The notes under the pieces: model-generated
Database searches by the model: none
Told to the model about the DNA's origin: nothing
What the model saw: the letters and a program-made list of their open reading frames with translations, nothing else
In this document: one piece after another, positions 47,532 through 61,471 of the stretch
Layout of the letters: each line of letters begins with the position of its first letter
How positions within the stretch are numbered: the first letter of the stretch is position 1
Made by a program: the position numbers and the translations under genes
From: Hybos culiciformis
Lineage: Eukaryota > Arthropoda > Insecta > Diptera > Hybotidae
DNA: 64,000 nt
Direction: 5' to 3'
NCBI GenBank assembly: GCA_964007475.1
Contig: OZ023274.1
Location: 79,185,303-79,249,302, forward strand

Positions 47532-50500
47532 AATTAAAATTAACCATTAATTTCTGCAACTTTTTAGGCATAAATTGTTTTACTGTTTATATACTAAAAA
47601 GGGATATCAGCGAAACCTGTATATAAATTTTTTTATTAATTTTTCTATTAAAATCTTAAATTTTTTAGCACTTTAGAAATTTTGTTTTTAATTTTAATTT
47701 TAATTTTTTTTTTTTTTTATAAAAAAACACTTAAAATTAATATTATTTTTTTTTCTGAACATAAATTATTTTATAATTTATTTTTTTCAATTAAGTATGC
47801 TGATTAATTTTTAACATAATACATTTTATATAAGTGTAGTGAAGATGATTTTTAAATTTTAATATATTATATTGAATGAGCTTAATTTTTTTTAAATGAA
47901 AATTTTAATTATACAACTATTTTTAGTATAGATTGTTTTATTTTAATCTTAATTTTTTTTTAATTTAATATTATGAAACTTTCATTTTTAAATTACACAA
48001 ATGTTTTTCGTCTTTCATTCTGGAAGAACTTTATCTGTACCTAAATAATATTTTAATTATAACTACTTATTATCATAAAAGATTATTGATATAATAAAGT
48101 ATTCAATGTCAGCAAAAAAAAAAAAATTAAAAAAAAAAGAAAAAGAAATCGATTGAGTTCGTATAGTATGATTGATTAGCAAATTTTCTTTTAATATATA
48201 CAAAACTTAAAATATCTCCATACTTATTTCTTCATTTTTCAACATAACTCAGTACAGAATTAAATAAGTAAAAAACCTACACAATTTGTCAGAAATAATT
48301 GTCATTGCCTGTTTGCAAAATTAACAATATCTCTTCTTGAAAATGTATATAAAATTTAAAGGTTTTGGCTTTAAAAATCTATCAATACTAAAAAAAATAT
48401 CTATATTATCTAGATACTGTCAATGGAAACTATTTAGATACTATCAATGGAAAGTATATTTAGATACTTGGCTTTTCTACTTGTCTTGTGTACAATCAGC
48501 AGTTTTTTGTTTATTATTAATAAGCATCGATATATTAGATAACTAAAACTTCAAAAAGGGAGAAATAATACATATTTTTGTCTATAGCACTTATTTTTAA
48601 TATATTGGAAATTCGACGGATGATTAATGAGGGAAAAACAAAAAATTTATATTTGTTTAATAAAAAAATATAATAAAAAAAATTTATATTTGGTTAATAA
48701 TTTTTTTTTTGCAATTTAAAATGTTGACAAATCAATAATTTTTATTATTATTCTTTTCTATTTATGAAAATATATTTCTTTAGTTTTTATTACCAAAAAA
48801 AAAAAAATATATTTATACATATATTTTATGTTGGTTTTATTTTTTTTATTCATTAAGAATTAAAGACATTTTCATCCAATTTGGTTGCAATATTATTATT
48901 ATATTTTATTTCATTTTTATATTCAAAAACATCATATCTACATATTATGTATATAGAGAATCATGATCTTATTTCATAAACAAAACAAAACATATTATAT
49001 AGAAGAGAAAAAGAAAGCATAAAAAAAAAGCTTTGTATTAAAAAAAAAAAAATTCAATAGAAGACACACTAAATAATACGTAAATATATGATGTATATCT
49101 ACATGAATATATAGTATTTTCCTTTTATGCAAAATAAAAATAAAAAAAATTTATAAGAACCATCAATAAAAATATCAAAAATTGCACGCGTTTGACCCGA
49201 ATTATTAACGATAAAAATAAAAATCTTTATTGTGCAATTTTGTGACGAATATCCTTTTTTATTCATGTGTATGTTATGTTTATATATTTTTTTATATGTA
49301 TATATATATATATATAAATGTCATTTGTTCTATATTTTAGATATTAAAGCATGTGTATATAATACTACATACAAATTATATATAATTATATACTACCTAA
49401 ACATATTAAACACATAATATGTATATCCTTTATTTTATATTTTTATGTGGGTATTTGTGGTAGAAATATAAAAGGATCATAAAATATTTTCTTCTTTTTA
49501 AATTGATTTTAACTTCTCTTATACTGAGATATTTCCATATCATTCTATTACAAGTAAGATTTTTTTGTATTTTATAACGAAAAAGTTACTTTAAAAACAA
49601 CAATTTTCTCTCTTTATGTTTTTATATCATAAGCTTATTATTATTTGTTAATGATAATTCTTTATAACATTTTGCATGCTAAAATAAAGGATGACTAAGT
49701 TTTGGAAAATTTTAATATATATTATATTGAAGCTTAAGTTACTCTCAAAGATTTTAGGAGAGAAGAAAGTGTACCTTAAAGTATAATATGAGACTTTAAC
49801 AGACTAATATCTAACTAAATAATATCAAACTTTAACACAAAAAAAATACAAGAAAAAATTATATGAAATTGGCTCATAGTATGGCGTACTAAAATTTTCT
49901 AATTTTCTTGTGTACTTTTTCTAAATACAAATTTTGTTAAGTCTAAATCATCATGTGTGGAGCTGATACAAATTATCGAAAATTGTATTTCTAATTGCGA
50001 ATCTCTTTTATCTTTTTGTGGTACCATATTCAAAAATACATAAAGACCGCATTACTCCAATCTACACTTTAACAGTCGTTTGATTTTAAAACGTTAGTCG
50101 TTGAAGTTATATATTATATACATATTATATACATTAAAGTTTATATAAAAAGTTTTTAATATTATTGTCTATTTGAAGGCACTGGCATAGGACATTAGAC
50201 TTTTGTTTATTTTTTATTTTGTGTTTCACAACTATGAAATTGATAATAAATTATATAAAAACGAAATTAATTTAAATAGATTGAAGCTTTGTCGACAAAT
50301 ATTGGCCATCTTCCATTACAAAATATATCCACTTTAATTTTAACGATGATAATGTTTCCTAAAAATTAAAAATTCTTGTACTCTTGAGATAGATCACTTT
50401 TAGGTTTTTTTTAAATATTATGTTTAAATTAGAAGATCGAGCTTTGAGGATCAGTTTTTGACATCGTCATGTAAAACATACATATATCTTTTTATCTATA

Positions 50501-53500
50501 TATCTATATCTAATATCTATATTTATCTTCATGTCTATGTATGAAATCGTACATTTAACTACTCATAATTAAGATTCGAAATAATGGTTATGTGTGTTTT
50601 ATATATACTGATATAAACACATATAGTTAGACATGACATTTTGACAATTTTAACTATAAATACAAACACTACTTCAACATTATTGTACATATAACAAATA
50701 GTTTTTTTTTTTTTTAATATTTATGCTGCATTTTTATTTCAAAACATTTTATTTTGTTATCATTAAAAGGGTGCGGAATGTAATATATATACATACATTT
50801 TAATATCCTGTGAAGTGTATTAATGTTGTATAGATATGTAAATATATATAAGAATTTATTTTTTATGTATTCATATTTTGATGACAGAAACTAAAATTTT
50901 TTATTTTAAATTAATTTGATATTTTATTTGTTTTAAAACAAAAAAAAAAAAAGATGAGAATAGCATTAGGAATGCCATTAAATTTTGTAAAAATAAGCCA
51001 TTTATTGAAACAAAAACTAACTTAATACATAATGTACGTATTATAAAATTGTCGTATTTTGTTTGTTTATATAAACTTGAAATTAAATTAAAACGTCCCC
51101 GTACTACATACTGGAGTTAATTGAGAAAATTTTTTCTAACTTTCTGAAATTTACATATATTTGATGCATTCTCTGCAGCATAAAAGTTTCACTAGTATAA
51201 CAATAATAATTGTCATTAACAATTTTTGGCATAATAATAATAAAACTATCCTAGGTGTGATTATGGTGACCACTTCTTATTGTCGTCATATTATATTCGA
51301 AATTTGAATTTCGTTCTGATAATAAGTTTCCGCAGAATTAACATTAAAAATAACTACAGCCTACAACGAAAAAGCGAATTTATTTCCAAAACAAGATAGG
51401 TGTACGATGGCCTGGCAAAGAAGTAGGATCGGCGAAGAATATTTTTTTGTACATATAGAAATCTTGGTAAAAATAAATGTGTCATTTTGACACAACACTC
51501 TTATTTTAAAAATAATCTTATTTGACCCTAGAAAATGCCCACACAAAATGTTAAAAAAAAAAAAAAAAAAAAAATTAAAAAAAAAGTTTAAATTAAAAAA
51601 AAAAAAATAGATGTAGGTATTTTTTAATTAAATTTTTTTTATTTTTTTTTTCAACGTGGGTAGATTATATAATTTTTTTTTTTTTTTAATTTATATAAAT
51701 CTATATTTTTTTTAAATATTTTTTGCTGCAACAATAAAATAAAAAAACAAAAGAAAACTAAAATTTATTCGTTTTTTTTTTTTTTAATTGGGTGTGTAAG
51801 AATTTTTTAATTTTTGTTTTTTTCTTATTTCTTTTCCTTTTGTTTTTTTTTTTTGTTTTTTTTTTTTGTAAACCATAATGAAACCGCCCTATTAGAATTT
51901 TTTTTTTTTTTTTTATTTTGAAAATTTATGTTTTTTTTTTTATTTAGGTAGGTATATTTAGTTTTTTTTTTATTATGATTTTTTATTCAAAAATATAATA
52001 ATTTTTATTTTGGAAAATTAAGGAAAAAAAAAAAAACGAATAAAAAAACCACATTGGTGAAAATTTAAGTTTTTTCTTTTTTTAATTAAAATAAATTTGA
52101 TTTATTTATTTTTTTAAATAATAAATTAAGTTTTTTTTTTCTTTTTCTTCTTCTGACAGATATATACCTTTTTTTAAGAATTTTGGCAAAAAAAAAAAAA
52201 AAAAAAAAACAAGAAAATGGAAAAACCTAAAAAGGTTTTCACTATAAAATTTTCATTAAATTTTTCATTTTAACTATATAGGTATTTTATTAATTTCTTT
52301 TTAGATTCTTTAATATTTTTTATTAAACTTTTTTTTTTATTTAATTTAATTAAATTTAAAAAATATTTTGAGATTGTAATAATTTGTTTTCTTTTTTCGG
52401 AAAAATAAAAAGAAAAATTATAACTTTTTTTTTTATTAATTTTTTGTCTCGTAGAAAACAATTATTATTGAAAAGAAAATTCTCTTAATAAATTTTTCAC
52501 GTAATTTTCAATTTTTTTTTTTTTTTCTAATTTTTTTTTTTTTAATTATTTTTATTTCTTAAAAAATACAATTTATTTGAAAATGTTTTTTTTTTAATTT
52601 CAAAATTATAATTTTGAAGTTTTCTTTTTTAAAATTTTTTTGCTTCTTCTAATAAAATAATGTCCGACCGACAAGAAGTATAAAAAAAAAAGTTTTCTTT
52701 GGAGAAAATAAAATATCTATATTTTCATATATTTTTCTTTTTTTATTGAAAAAAATTTCATATATATATAAAAAGTATATTAAAAAAAAAAAAAAAAGAA
52801 GAAAATTCGTAAACTCACATACTTTGACAAAAGAAAATAATTTTCGAAAAAGCTTCGAAAATAATAATATCCTTTTCGGACAAAAAAAAAAAGGAAAATT
52901 CCTAGCGGTGTTATTAGGTAAATGGAAAAACAAAAAGGATTTTGAATTAGAATTTGGGAATTATAAAACGAACTTAAACTGTAGAGATAGAGGATAGAGC
53001 AATTCTGTTGCTTTTTTGGTAAAAAATTTGATATTGACGAAATTATGCAGTTTTTTTCATCAAACCCTACATCCACTTTATCGCATGCGACAAAATACTT
53101 CTTTTTTTTAAATTAAAAATGCATTTAAGATTTTAAATTAATAAATTTAATTAAAATAATTAATTTCCGATAATTCTGCATCAAAAAAATTAATAGTTTA
53201 ATTGAAAAAGTGTTATTTTTTCTTGGAATATAATACATATAAAAGTTCGATGTGTGTGCACTTTCAATGCGTTAACATCGAGGCCCCTTTGTGTAACGTT
53301 GGGCTATGCTTCCAAATTGTTTATCATTGATATTTCCCTATATTCAGAATGAGCTATTTGAGATTTTTATTAATTTTAAATTTTTAATTAAAACTCTTGT
53401 TTGTTCTACAATTTAATTTATTTTTATTAATTTAGAAAAAAATTACAAATTTTAAAAAAATATATTTTTATTAAATTTATTCTTGGTTTAAATTTTAAAT

Positions 53501-54340
53501 TCTCAAAATATTTTGACAATAAAAAGTAGATTTCAGTGATTAGTCCTTCGAGGCATAAATTTTCATAAAGTTTTTCTTGAAATTCGAAAATATAAAAGCT
53601 TTTTTTTTTATAACATTAACACATACACAAATAAAGGACATGCGTTAAAAATATTTTTGAAAACACATAATATGTAATAGTGTTAGTTTTTTCGAAAAGT
53701 TTTTAAAAAAAAATTTATACACATAAGATAAAAGATTTGACTTTTGAAAGGATGTTAGTGGAAAAATGACAATTTAAATTTATACAAGAAAAACCATAAG
53801 CCATAGAAATATCATTTGATAGACACAACGTCTCAAACTAAAATTTCAAATCTTCAATTTTTAATAAAATTAAAATACATTTTTTTTTATATAATAATAA
53901 TGACATTAGGCCTAAAAGAATCTGAATTTCAAATTCCTAGTGTAAATTTGACAATAATGAGATTTCAAATACAAGCTCTGCTCTGGGACGTGTATTTTAA
54001 AAATACATTAGAATTTTGAAACTCAGTTTTTCAAATTTATTTGGGCGCTCTAATCTTAGAGTTGCCAGACCAATTTTTATTTAAAACAAACAAAAAATTC
54101 AATTAAAATTAATGTAAAATAAATGTGTAAAATTGTAAAAAAGATTTTGTTTAAATATTTTAAACTTAATAAAATTAAAAATAAATGAAAATTTTCCGAT
54201 TCCAAACATTCTTTTTTTTCTCAGTGTCAAATTTTCTGAGCATATTGAGAAATGGTGATTGATAAACTGTAAAAATTCACAATAGCTTTAAAAACGTTAA
54301 CACTTCTGTTTATTATTGTGACATTTTTGAAATCATCTGA
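47532..54340. other. Gene-empty AT-rich stretch between Drep2 and Glce
   Basis: No exon is recognised. Poly-A and poly-T runs are extreme at 51540-52800. Open frames here (for example 52649-53076 in both strands) are products of these tracts. If the Drep2 5' exon is right, Drep2 and Glce are divergent and this region holds both promoters. Confidence 0.5.
48411..48469. repeat. Tandem repeat of a 24-26 bp unit
   Basis: TAGATACTGTCAATGGAAAC and TAGATACTATCAATGGAAAG are consecutive copies, followed by a partial TAGATACTT copy. Confidence 0.7.
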
Positions 54341-54416
54341 TTTATCTGCGAAAAGCAGCCAACAGAATAACAAGAATTAAAAATAAATAATAAATAAAAG
54401 GAAAAAAGGAAGGGAT

Positions 54417-54431
54417 CAGCAGCAGCAGCAG
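54417..54431 (+). repeat. (CAG)5 in the presumed Glce 5' leader
   Basis: Five CAG triplets lie about 260 bases upstream of the first Glce ATG in purine-rich DNA that probably belongs to the 5' untranslated region. Confidence 0.6.
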
Positions 54432-54687
54432 CACGAAAAAGAAAATAAGAAAATTGGAAATTTTTTAGAAAAAGAAAAAGAAAGGATACAAAAAAAATAT
54501 CTTTTTTTTTTTAGATAAAAATTTAAAATTATAAAATTAAATTTTTGACTTTTACTTTTCAAAGTGAAAAAATTATAAAATCTTAAAAATAATGTAAGGG
54601 GAGACAAATTAAAAATAAAAAAAAAATAAAAAATACAAAAAATTGTTAAGAAAATTAAAAAAAAAAAAAATTTAAATTAAAAATTAA

Positions 54688-57600
54688 ATGCAGGAAATTT
54701 ATTTTAATGTTAATAATAAAAATTTATCAAAAAATTCAATTGCGGTTGATGAATTTGGTTCAAATAATTTGACCAAAACTTTATTGATTCCGAAGAAATC
54801 GCCAAATAGAAAGGTAAAAAAATAAAAAATTAAATTTTTTTCTTTTTTTTTTCACATTTTTCAAAACAAAAAATGTTAAAAAAAAAAAACTTAATTTTAC
54901 TCAAAAAATCTGCTGGTGTTTGGTGTATTTAGTTGGTGGACCGGATTCTTTTTTTCTAATCAACAAAAAAAACTTGTTTTTTTTTTTCTTCATTCTTTTT
55001 ATTCTCATTTAAAATTTTTTTTTTCATTCTTTTACGATTTTATGAAATTTTAGTTTCAACAGAATTTCAATTTCTTATCGCTTAAATTCCTTTGAAATTT
55101 ACATATCTGCATACATACATACTTCCGAGATAATTTAATTAGGCTAACCTAAATATTACCTAGATAACCTAGCACCAATCCTCGTTGATGATTTCGCTCC
55201 GCAGAATTATTTCAGATTTCGGAATATTTAGTTGTACATAGGGCTTGGTATTCCAACTTAAATAGATGCTCTACTTGGGTAGGTACATAGGCCCCTATTC
55301 AGGTGTGTAGGCTCCTACTTAGGTGTATAGGCCCCTACTTAGGTGGTACTAAGTTATACTAAGTAAGTACGGTAAGTAGATGTACCTATTAGCCTAAGGC
55401 TACAAACACAAGTCCTAAGTTTCTTTAATTATTCAGTTTTAGTTATCTGTAATTTATTTTTTCTTTTAAATTTGAATAATTTGTAAAATCTCAATTACTT
55501 ATATTAAAAACAAAAATTTTTTTTTATTTATTTTTAGCATCAAGCTTTATTTTTAATAATTATGCGATTAAATTTAAAAACAGTCCTATTATGTTTATGT
55601 GTGGCAGTATTTTTAATAACAATATCAATTTATATGCGATGTTCAGATTTTCAATTGCCACTAGTACCTAAATGGGATTCTAGCAGCAGCAGATTTTATA
55701 TGTTAAATAGTAATAGCAATAATAATAATAATAATAATAATATTAATCAGCAACAAGAAACATATCAAAATATTGATTGCATTATAAATCAAGATCAAAC
55801 TGTACAATGCAAACGTGATTCGTTAAATAATGAAATTTATATTCCATTTACATTTTTAAAAAATTATTTCGAAATATTTGGTACACTGTCAACAGAATCG
55901 ACACTTGAAACTGGTGTCGATGGTAATGTTGGCGGCAGCAGCAGCAGCAATAGCGGTGGCGGTAGCATTAATAATGCCGGTTTAACAAAATTTTTATGGT
56001 CTCATTCAAATTCAAAAATTAATATACCAAAAGGAAAATATGATCCTAAAGGATTATTTACATATTTTGAAAATTATAATGTTGAGGTAAAAAAAAAAAT
56101 TTTTTTTGATTTAGCAAAGAATAAAGTTATTTTTTAATTTTATAGATTAGAGATAGAGTGAAATGCATAAGTGCATCTGAAGGAGTTCCTGTTAGTACTC
56201 AATGGGAGAGAAGAGGTTATTTTTATCCAACACAAATTGCCCAATTTGGATTATCACATTATTCTAAAAATTTGACTGAACCTGAACCGAGAGTTAAGGT
56301 ATAAAATAAATATAAACGTAGTCTGGTATTAAACTGGTATTAAATAAACGTAGGCTGGCGAATTTATATATTGGAAAGAACCTATTTTTTATTTTTTTTT
56401 TTACGTTGTAATAAAAAAAAAAAATGTTTAACTTTTAAGATTGATATTATTACATTCTTAATTTTTGCATTTCTTTTTAGATTCTCGAAGATGCTGATAG
56501 TAATCAAGTTGAATGGAATACACCAAAATCATCAAATATTACTAGAGTATTTCATTCAAAATTAAATACAAGTGTTGTGCATTTTCTCACAACTTCACAT
56601 TATAATAGTTCAATTAAATTAAAATTAGATTATGTACTTGATTTAGTTATGAGCTTAGATTTATATTTTATGACAAATAGCAGTAGCATACGAGTCGAAT
56701 TACAAAATCGTGAAACTAAACGCACATATAGCTTAAATTATATAATAGCTGATATATTGATAAGTGTACAGGGTGAAAATATTTATTACGGCTTAGGAAC
56801 AAAAACTCTGAATAAATGGAAACATTTAACACGAGATTTACTTATTGATGTACAAAAAGGTTTGAATCCCAATGGAGTAGAACATCGCAAGCAACAGCAA
56901 CAACATCAACAGTTAAAACTACGTCGTTCAGAATTAAAAATAATTTCAATAGAGTTTTTAGGTGTAGGATTTTTTGATAACTTGACATTATCAACTTACG
57001 ATCATATGGCAAATTTTTATGCTGCAGCAGAGTGGTTTGTTCATCATCAAGATTCAAAAACTGGTGGTTGGCCGAATCCTGTTCGGAGAAATCTGTCTGG
57101 ATTTCAAGAACTTAAGCCTGGTTGGCTTTCAGCAATGGGTCAAGGACATGCAATTTCAACTTTGGCTAGGGCTTATTATCATTCCGGAGGTGATAAACGT
57201 TTTTTAAAAGCAGCTCTTAGTGGATTAAAACCATTTAAAATATTTTCCAAAGATGGTGGAGTTCTAGCAAAATTTGTGGGACAATTTGACTGGTCAGTTA
57301 ATAAAAAAGAGAAACAAACTAAAATAAAATATTTACTGAATTCCTTTTATTATTTCAGGTACGAAGAATACCCAACAACACCTGGTTCATTTGTTTTAAA
57401 TGGATTTATTTATTCTTTGCTGGGCTTATATGATCTTCATTCAACTGCTCCACCACAAATTGGAACAAATTCGGGAAAATTATTTAAACAAGGAATAAGT
57501 TCCTTAAAAAAAATGTTGACTCTTTATGATACCGGCTCGGGCACTAGCTATGATTTAAGGCATTTTACATTAGGTAAATTATATTTTTATTTTATGTCTT

Positions 57601-58049
57601 CATTTATTTTTAATGCTCATAAATACTAAATAGTTGTTATTCCCATAATTATTGGTATTGGGTTTCGATCCGACATAATGAGTTTATTAGATATCCACCA
57701 TTGAAGTGCCTCAAAATGCATATCGAACGGTTGCATTTTCTACACATTGTACATTGTTCAAATATTCATAGAAAAACTGTAGCAAAAAGTTTTAATTTAA
57801 AATTTGAAATGACTAAACTTTTTTAAATTTTTAGTTTTTCTTTTACAAAGCTCGTTGTTGAAAATCTTAATTCAATTTTGGTTTATTCTTTTTTAAGGTG
57901 TAGCTCCAAATTTGGCTCGATGGGATTATCATGCAACTCATGTAAATCAACTATTATTGTTAGCCACGATCGATAGTGATCCAATAATATCAATTACAGC
58001 TGAACGATGGAAAGGGTACATGTATGGAAAACGTGCTAAGCATAATTAA
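54688..58049 (+). CDS. Glce: Heparosan-N-sulfate-glucuronate (D-glucuronyl) C5-epimerase
   Basis: This Golgi type II membrane enzyme converts D-glucuronic to L-iduronic acid in heparan sulfate. Exons are 54688-54813, 55538-56086, 56146-56298, 56481-57292, 57359-57573 and 57898-58049. All are GT-AG and in phase, giving about 668 residues (human about 617). Residues 1-50 form a hydrophilic tail, and a hydrophobic anchor ([20 protein letters not shown]) follows at about 56-75. An Asn/Ser/Gly-rich stem leads to [20 protein letters not shown] and [12 protein letters not shown]. The catalytic C-terminal part has [68 protein letters not shown] and [20 protein letters not shown]. Conserved tyrosines of the family's active site lie in these blocks. 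A Gln-rich insertion ([15 protein letters not shown]) occurs near 56880-56930. A shorter start at 55562 would still include the anchor. The intron at 57293-57358 is short and stop-free. Confidence 0.94.
55281..55340. repeat. 20 bp tandem repeat in Glce intron 1
   Basis: There are three consecutive imperfect copies, AGGTACATAGGCCCCTATTC, AGGTGTGTAGGCTCCTACTT and AGGTGTATAGGCCCCTACTT, then a partial fourth. The repeat is GC-richer than the intron around it, and its core GTATAGGCCCCTAC is partly palindromic. Confidence 0.8.
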
Positions 58050-61000
58050 TATTAATTTTTCAATTATAATTTATTGCATTGTAAAAATGCAGTATTTTTT
58101 TGGAAACCTAAATTAAGTTTATAGTTTCAGGGTGAAAAGAAGCTGGTGATTTAAAAATTAAGGGATTTTTATTTCATTATCCTTTTGTTTTATAATTAAA
58201 ATATGACTTCAATTTTAAGACTTATATATTATTTTTAGAATTTTAAATTCGACTCTACCAAAAATTGATCTTAATAATATTATTTTTTCAAAGAACAATT
58301 GAATAAGTCAAAAATATTATCTGAATAATAGGGTTATAAAATTGAATTTAATTTTTTGTGTAATGAAAATTTTTTATAATGTTATCCTTTAAGCTATTTT
58401 TTTTTAATATTTATACTATATACTATATTTTTAATTACTACATTTTCTTTTCTTAAAATTAGTTTTAGAAAAACTATAAAACATAGGTATCCTAATTATC
58501 AAGTAGGTAAGATTTCATTGAATACATTTTATATACTTTCTTACTTACCGTGAGGGACAAGTGAATTTCGCGATTCAATTTCGTACCATTTGAAATAGAA
58601 ATGATTCGAAACAATAAGTTTCATTCAAAATTAATCCTTGAAATTTCTTAAATTATTTTAATGACAATTGCTAGTCATATTAGGTAAACAAATTTATTTT
58701 GTAGGGAGATATTGAATCATTTTCTGATACATTATAGGTAATAAATTATAAATTGTATTAATATGCCATTCAACATTCCATGAAAGTTATTAAAATATGA
58801 ATATTTTTTTGAGTACCGTAGTAATAACAGTAAGAAGGTAAATTAATTAATACACGAAATAATTTATTTTTTTTTACTGGAAATGCTAATATTTGTTATA
58901 ATTTAATGCCTGCATCTAAATATTCAACTACATACAAATCGCTAATATTTTTTTTCGGAGTTTTTCAAAAACTTCAGCCGCGGAAATATTTAGGGGAATT
59001 CATATTTTCACATGTTTAGTTTGACATTTGTAATGTCCATTTTTTGAAATTATCTAATACTGCAAATGGCATTACTGGTAAATTTGAGCCACTACAAATG
59101 TTGAACAAAACATATAATTATGTCTATTGCTAGGTTTTCTTTAAGTTTTTCTTTCAACATACAAATGTATTTCTGAGAAGTTCTAAGTGCCATGCGTAAA
59201 GCCCTCTAAAAAGCAACTTATACAAGTCATGACAGTTGAACTATAATTGATATTGTTGTAATAATGAGTTTAAGTTGATTGAAGCTCTCTTTTTATTTTA
59301 TTTTTTATATTAGAATTAAAACATACTTTTCGAGATGAATTTGAAATAAAAAGCGTAAAATCTGGCGACAAGTGAGTCGATACACCTATTTCCTGCGCAT
59401 ATACGCTTAAGAAATTTTATTATTTTTTGTTTTGTGCATATAATGAAAATAAATATTATGTAGAAAACTGAATTAATTGGGTCCCTAAGTATTATTAGCT
59501 TTTAAAATTATAGCTTTTAAAACACAAAAAAATAAAAAAAGTAGAAAATATTTTAATAATAATAAAATAAATTAATAGATTTAAGTTATTTATTTCATAA
59601 AATTTTTTTAATTGTAAATTGTCAATTATACCTTGAAAAAATATACATATATATATCATTTTTATTTAGTAATTAAGATTAAAAAAACAAAAATTTTGCA
59701 ATGAAAATATTCTCGAAAATTAAAAAATGTTCTTTATTTTTCAAGAGCAAAATTATTAGAAAATTTAATAATTTGAAATGTACTTAAGTAAAAAAAAAAA
59801 AAAATAGAAGATGAAATTTAAAAATGCTACTTTTAATTCCATTTACTCCAAAACAAGTATTTATTTTTTAATAAAAATTATCTTTCCAGATTTATTTTAT
59901 TAAACCAAAAAAATTGTAAATAACTAGACAGTTATTGAGAAATAGAAAATAGCTTTCTAAATACAATATTATACTTGTGTTGAGATAAGGTAGACAATTT
60001 TATTTTAATTATAATAAATCTCATACCCAAAATTGCAAAATAATTGTATGTAAAAACAAACTGAAAATAAATGCAAAATCGTAAATAACTAGAGAGTTAT
60101 TGAAAAGTAGAAAATAATTTCTAAAAACAATATTATACTTGTGATGAGATAAGTTAGACGATTTTATTTTAATTATAATAAATCTCATACCCAAAATTGC
60201 AAAAAAATGTATGTAAAAAAAACTGAAAGTAAATGCAAAATAGCAATTTTGAATTGAAAATAGTGGTATATCATCACGGAATAGTGGTATTATTGCTATT
60301 ATCATATGAAATGAAATCTTGTACATGTAAATCCCATAGATTTAATTCAATTGAATCAAAATATGAAATCCAATACATTTTTGAATATATTCCCTAATTT
60401 CTGTTTTAATTTATTTTTTCTTTTTTTTTAATGTGATGTTAACCAATAAATTATTTTTCTTATTTAATTTAATTTTCCTATTAATTCCACTGATGAGAAA
60501 TTATTGATTGTTTTATGATTTTCGAAAATTCACATATTGTGAATTCAATTTAATTTTTTTTTTAAATAAATTAAAGTTTTAAAATTTGTTTACTATTATG
60601 TTTTTTTTCGAGGTTTTTGTTATAAAATAATTTATAATAAAAATTTCATTTTCTTACAAAACAAAATTAAACAAAAAATTGTATATTTTAATTTTATAAA
60701 AATAAAATTTTTAGGCCTATGATTAAAAATTTTAAATACAGATTAATTTTTAAATAAAAGACAAACATTTTTTTTATTACAATATTTTTTAATATCTGGA
60801 AAAATTATTTAAAAGTAATAATTGTGGAAGACAATAAAATAAATTAATTATTGTAAAAATTATGAAAAATAATTAGTAGATGAAAATAATAAATATTATA
60901 TAAAGATTTAAATTAGCATACGTATAAAAAAAATTAAAAGTTAAATATAATTTTAAATTAAATTATATTTTTGTTTTTTTTTTTTTTTAGAAACAAAAAA

Positions 61001-61471
61001 AATATTTTAAAAAATATTTGAGTATTTAGAAGGGCCTGGTTGTAGAAAAATATTTCAATTACTTGCAAAATTATTTGAGTTTGAATTTCGCCTCTGTAAT
61101 CTAATTTTATTTATAAAGTATTTCAAAGTTAAATTATATTACACTTCTGTTATTTTTCACACATTGTAGGTATATTTTATATTTACAAAAAAATTCTCAA
61201 AATGTTTAATTTGTTGTTTAGTTATAAATTATTGCCCTTTTATGATGAGAGTTAAAGAATTGAAACATTTACAAATCTGAATACGTTTAAAATACTATTT
61301 TTCAAGTAAACATATTTTTTATCGGTTTTTGACAAATAAGCAAAATAATTATTTTCATTGTACTTGAAACAATTTTCAATTTTATAGGTGTAAATCGCGT
61401 CGTACTTTACATAATATGCATGTATAATTTTCAATTTTAGAATTTTTAAAAGACTACATAGTACAAGATCC
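58050..61471. other. AT-rich intergenic DNA between the convergent Glce and yellow-family genes
   Basis: No gene is recognised. It includes a 163 bp tandem duplication (59915-60241). The Glce 3' untranslated region lies at the left end. A minus-strand frame at 60326-60021 is created by the duplication and shows no family resemblance. Confidence 0.55.
59915..60241. repeat. Tandem duplication of a roughly 163 bp unit
   Basis: Copy 1 (59915-60079) and copy 2 (60080-60241) start TGTAAATAACTAGACAGTTA and CGTAAATAACTAGAGAGTTA. They run in parallel, sharing AATATTATACTTGTG and AATCTCATACCCAAAATTGC, and both end AAATGCAAAAT. They differ by scattered substitutions and small indels, so the duplication is not brand new. 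Confidence 0.88.

Noticed and set aside
56842..57207. Antisense and shifted frames within Glce exon 4
   Set aside because: The Glce frame is strongly conserved here; the others are by-products.
60021..60326. A 101-residue minus-strand frame
   Set aside because: It is formed by two copies of the 163 bp tandem duplication read through, with repeated peptide segments but no family resemblance.
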